6,002 bases of DNA, from NCBI GenBank assembly GCA_035295985.1, contig DATHBT010000083.1, positions 1 through 6,002 on the forward strand, read 5' to 3'. The translations under genes were made by a program, and so were the position numbers. This document shows positions 5,520-6,002 of this stretch, in pieces. The notes under the pieces were generated by a model that ran no database searches, had not been told where the DNA came from, and saw only the letters and a list, made by a program, of their open reading frames with translations. Within the stretch, counting starts at the first letter, position 1. Every line of letters starts with the position of its first letter. This stretch comes from JAIVGV01 sp035295985 (GTDB lineage: Bacteria > Acidobacteriota > Blastocatellia > Pyrinomonadales > Pyrinomonadaceae).

Positions 5520-6002
5520 ATGGCAGATAATTCGAGAGCGGGCGCGGTCGCGGAGCCGCCGGCCGAAGTTCCGGCGAAAGAGGCGGCCGTGCGCGACGCG
5601 CGTGTCGCGCGCGAGGGCCGCGCCGCGGGCGAGAAGATCCCGCCGCCGGGGCCGCCGCGCTCGGTCTGGCGCGAGTACTTCGAGTCGCTGGTCGTCACGG
5701 CGATCATGGCCTTCTTCGGGATGACCTTCGTCGTGCAGGCGGTCAAAGTCCCGACCGGCTCGATGCAGAACACCATCCTCATCGGCGATCACCTGCTGGT
5801 CAACAAGTTCATCTTCGCGCCGGGCGAGGCGAAGCTCCCGTTCCTGCCGCAGCGAGAGATACGCCGCGGCGACATCATCGTCTTCAAGTACCCCGGCAAC
5901 GCCGTCGAGTCTTGGCGCGACGACCCGAACGACCCGACCAACAAGCAGTACGTCACCAACTACGTCAAGCGCGTCATCGGCACGCCCGGCGACCGCGCTC
6001 AC
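5520..6002 (+). CDS. lepB: Signal peptidase I, 5' part (cut by window edge)
   Basis: Type I signal peptidase, the membrane serine protease that removes signal peptides from exported proteins on the outer face of the inner membrane. The visible 161 codons hold the key features. One transmembrane segment lies at about 53-75. The nucleophile is S81 in V-P-T-G-S-M. Next comes the R-G-D-I-I-V-F box (116-122). The catalytic lysine is K150 in Y-V-K-R-V-I-G, followed by the conserved T-P-G-D. The first ~47 residues are an Ala/Pro/Glu/Arg-rich cytoplasmic extension, longer than the short n-region of single-span enzymes. An insertion between the R-G-D box and the catalytic lysine contains W-R-D-D-P-N-D-P (132-139). 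The start could also be the in-frame ATG at 5511, three codons earlier; I prefer 5520 because it falls seven bases after a -10 element. The C-terminal part lies beyond the window. The three exported proteins encoded upstream are the kind of substrate this enzyme processes. Confidence 0.96.
   Translation, partial: MADNSRAGAVAEPPAEVPAKEAAVRDARVAREGRAAGEKIPPPGPPRSVWREYFESLVVTAIMAFFGMTFVVQAVKVPTGSMQNTILIGDHLLVNKFIFAPGEAKLPFLPQREIRRGDIIVFKYPGNAVESWRDDPNDPTNKQYVTNYVKRVIGTPGDRAH

Overview
The window is high-GC DNA from a bacterium with one coding strand: all five genes read left to right. RNase III and a type I signal peptidase near each other, surrounded by large exported helical-repeat proteins with no familiar name, and the V-P-T-G-S-M catalytic motif of the peptidase, suggest an acidobacterium (perhaps the Blastocatellia branch). 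That placement is inference from style and gene content. It was not searched.

Layout. Positions 1-206 are a leader without a convincing gene. Two neighbouring genes (207-1274 and 1481-2482) encode diverged paralogous exported proteins, separated by a near-ideal intrinsic terminator at 1307-1353. A 104-base gap (2483-2586) then holds an inverted array of degenerate heptamers that folds, as + strand RNA, into a long hairpin, followed by a candidate extended -10 promoter directly before rnc. The rnc gene (2587-3426, RNase III) is followed after 38 bases, with no terminator, by a 632-residue exported protein of unknown function (3465-5363). After a 156-base gap with a good promoter comes lepB (5520 onward), cut by the window's right edge.

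How it fits together. rnc and lepB are housekeeping genes that are adjacent in many bacteria (lepB-rnc-era in Escherichia coli). Here the order is rnc first, with a secreted-protein gene between them and a separate promoter for lepB. The three unknown proteins all begin with Sec-type signal peptides, so they would be substrates of a type I signal peptidase such as the LepB encoded beside them. No mobile element, CRISPR array, tRNA or rRNA is visible. The most interesting signals are the hairpin just ahead of the gene for the enzyme that cuts such hairpins, the very short or absent mRNA leaders predicted for rnc and lepB, and the cysteine differences between the two paralogs.
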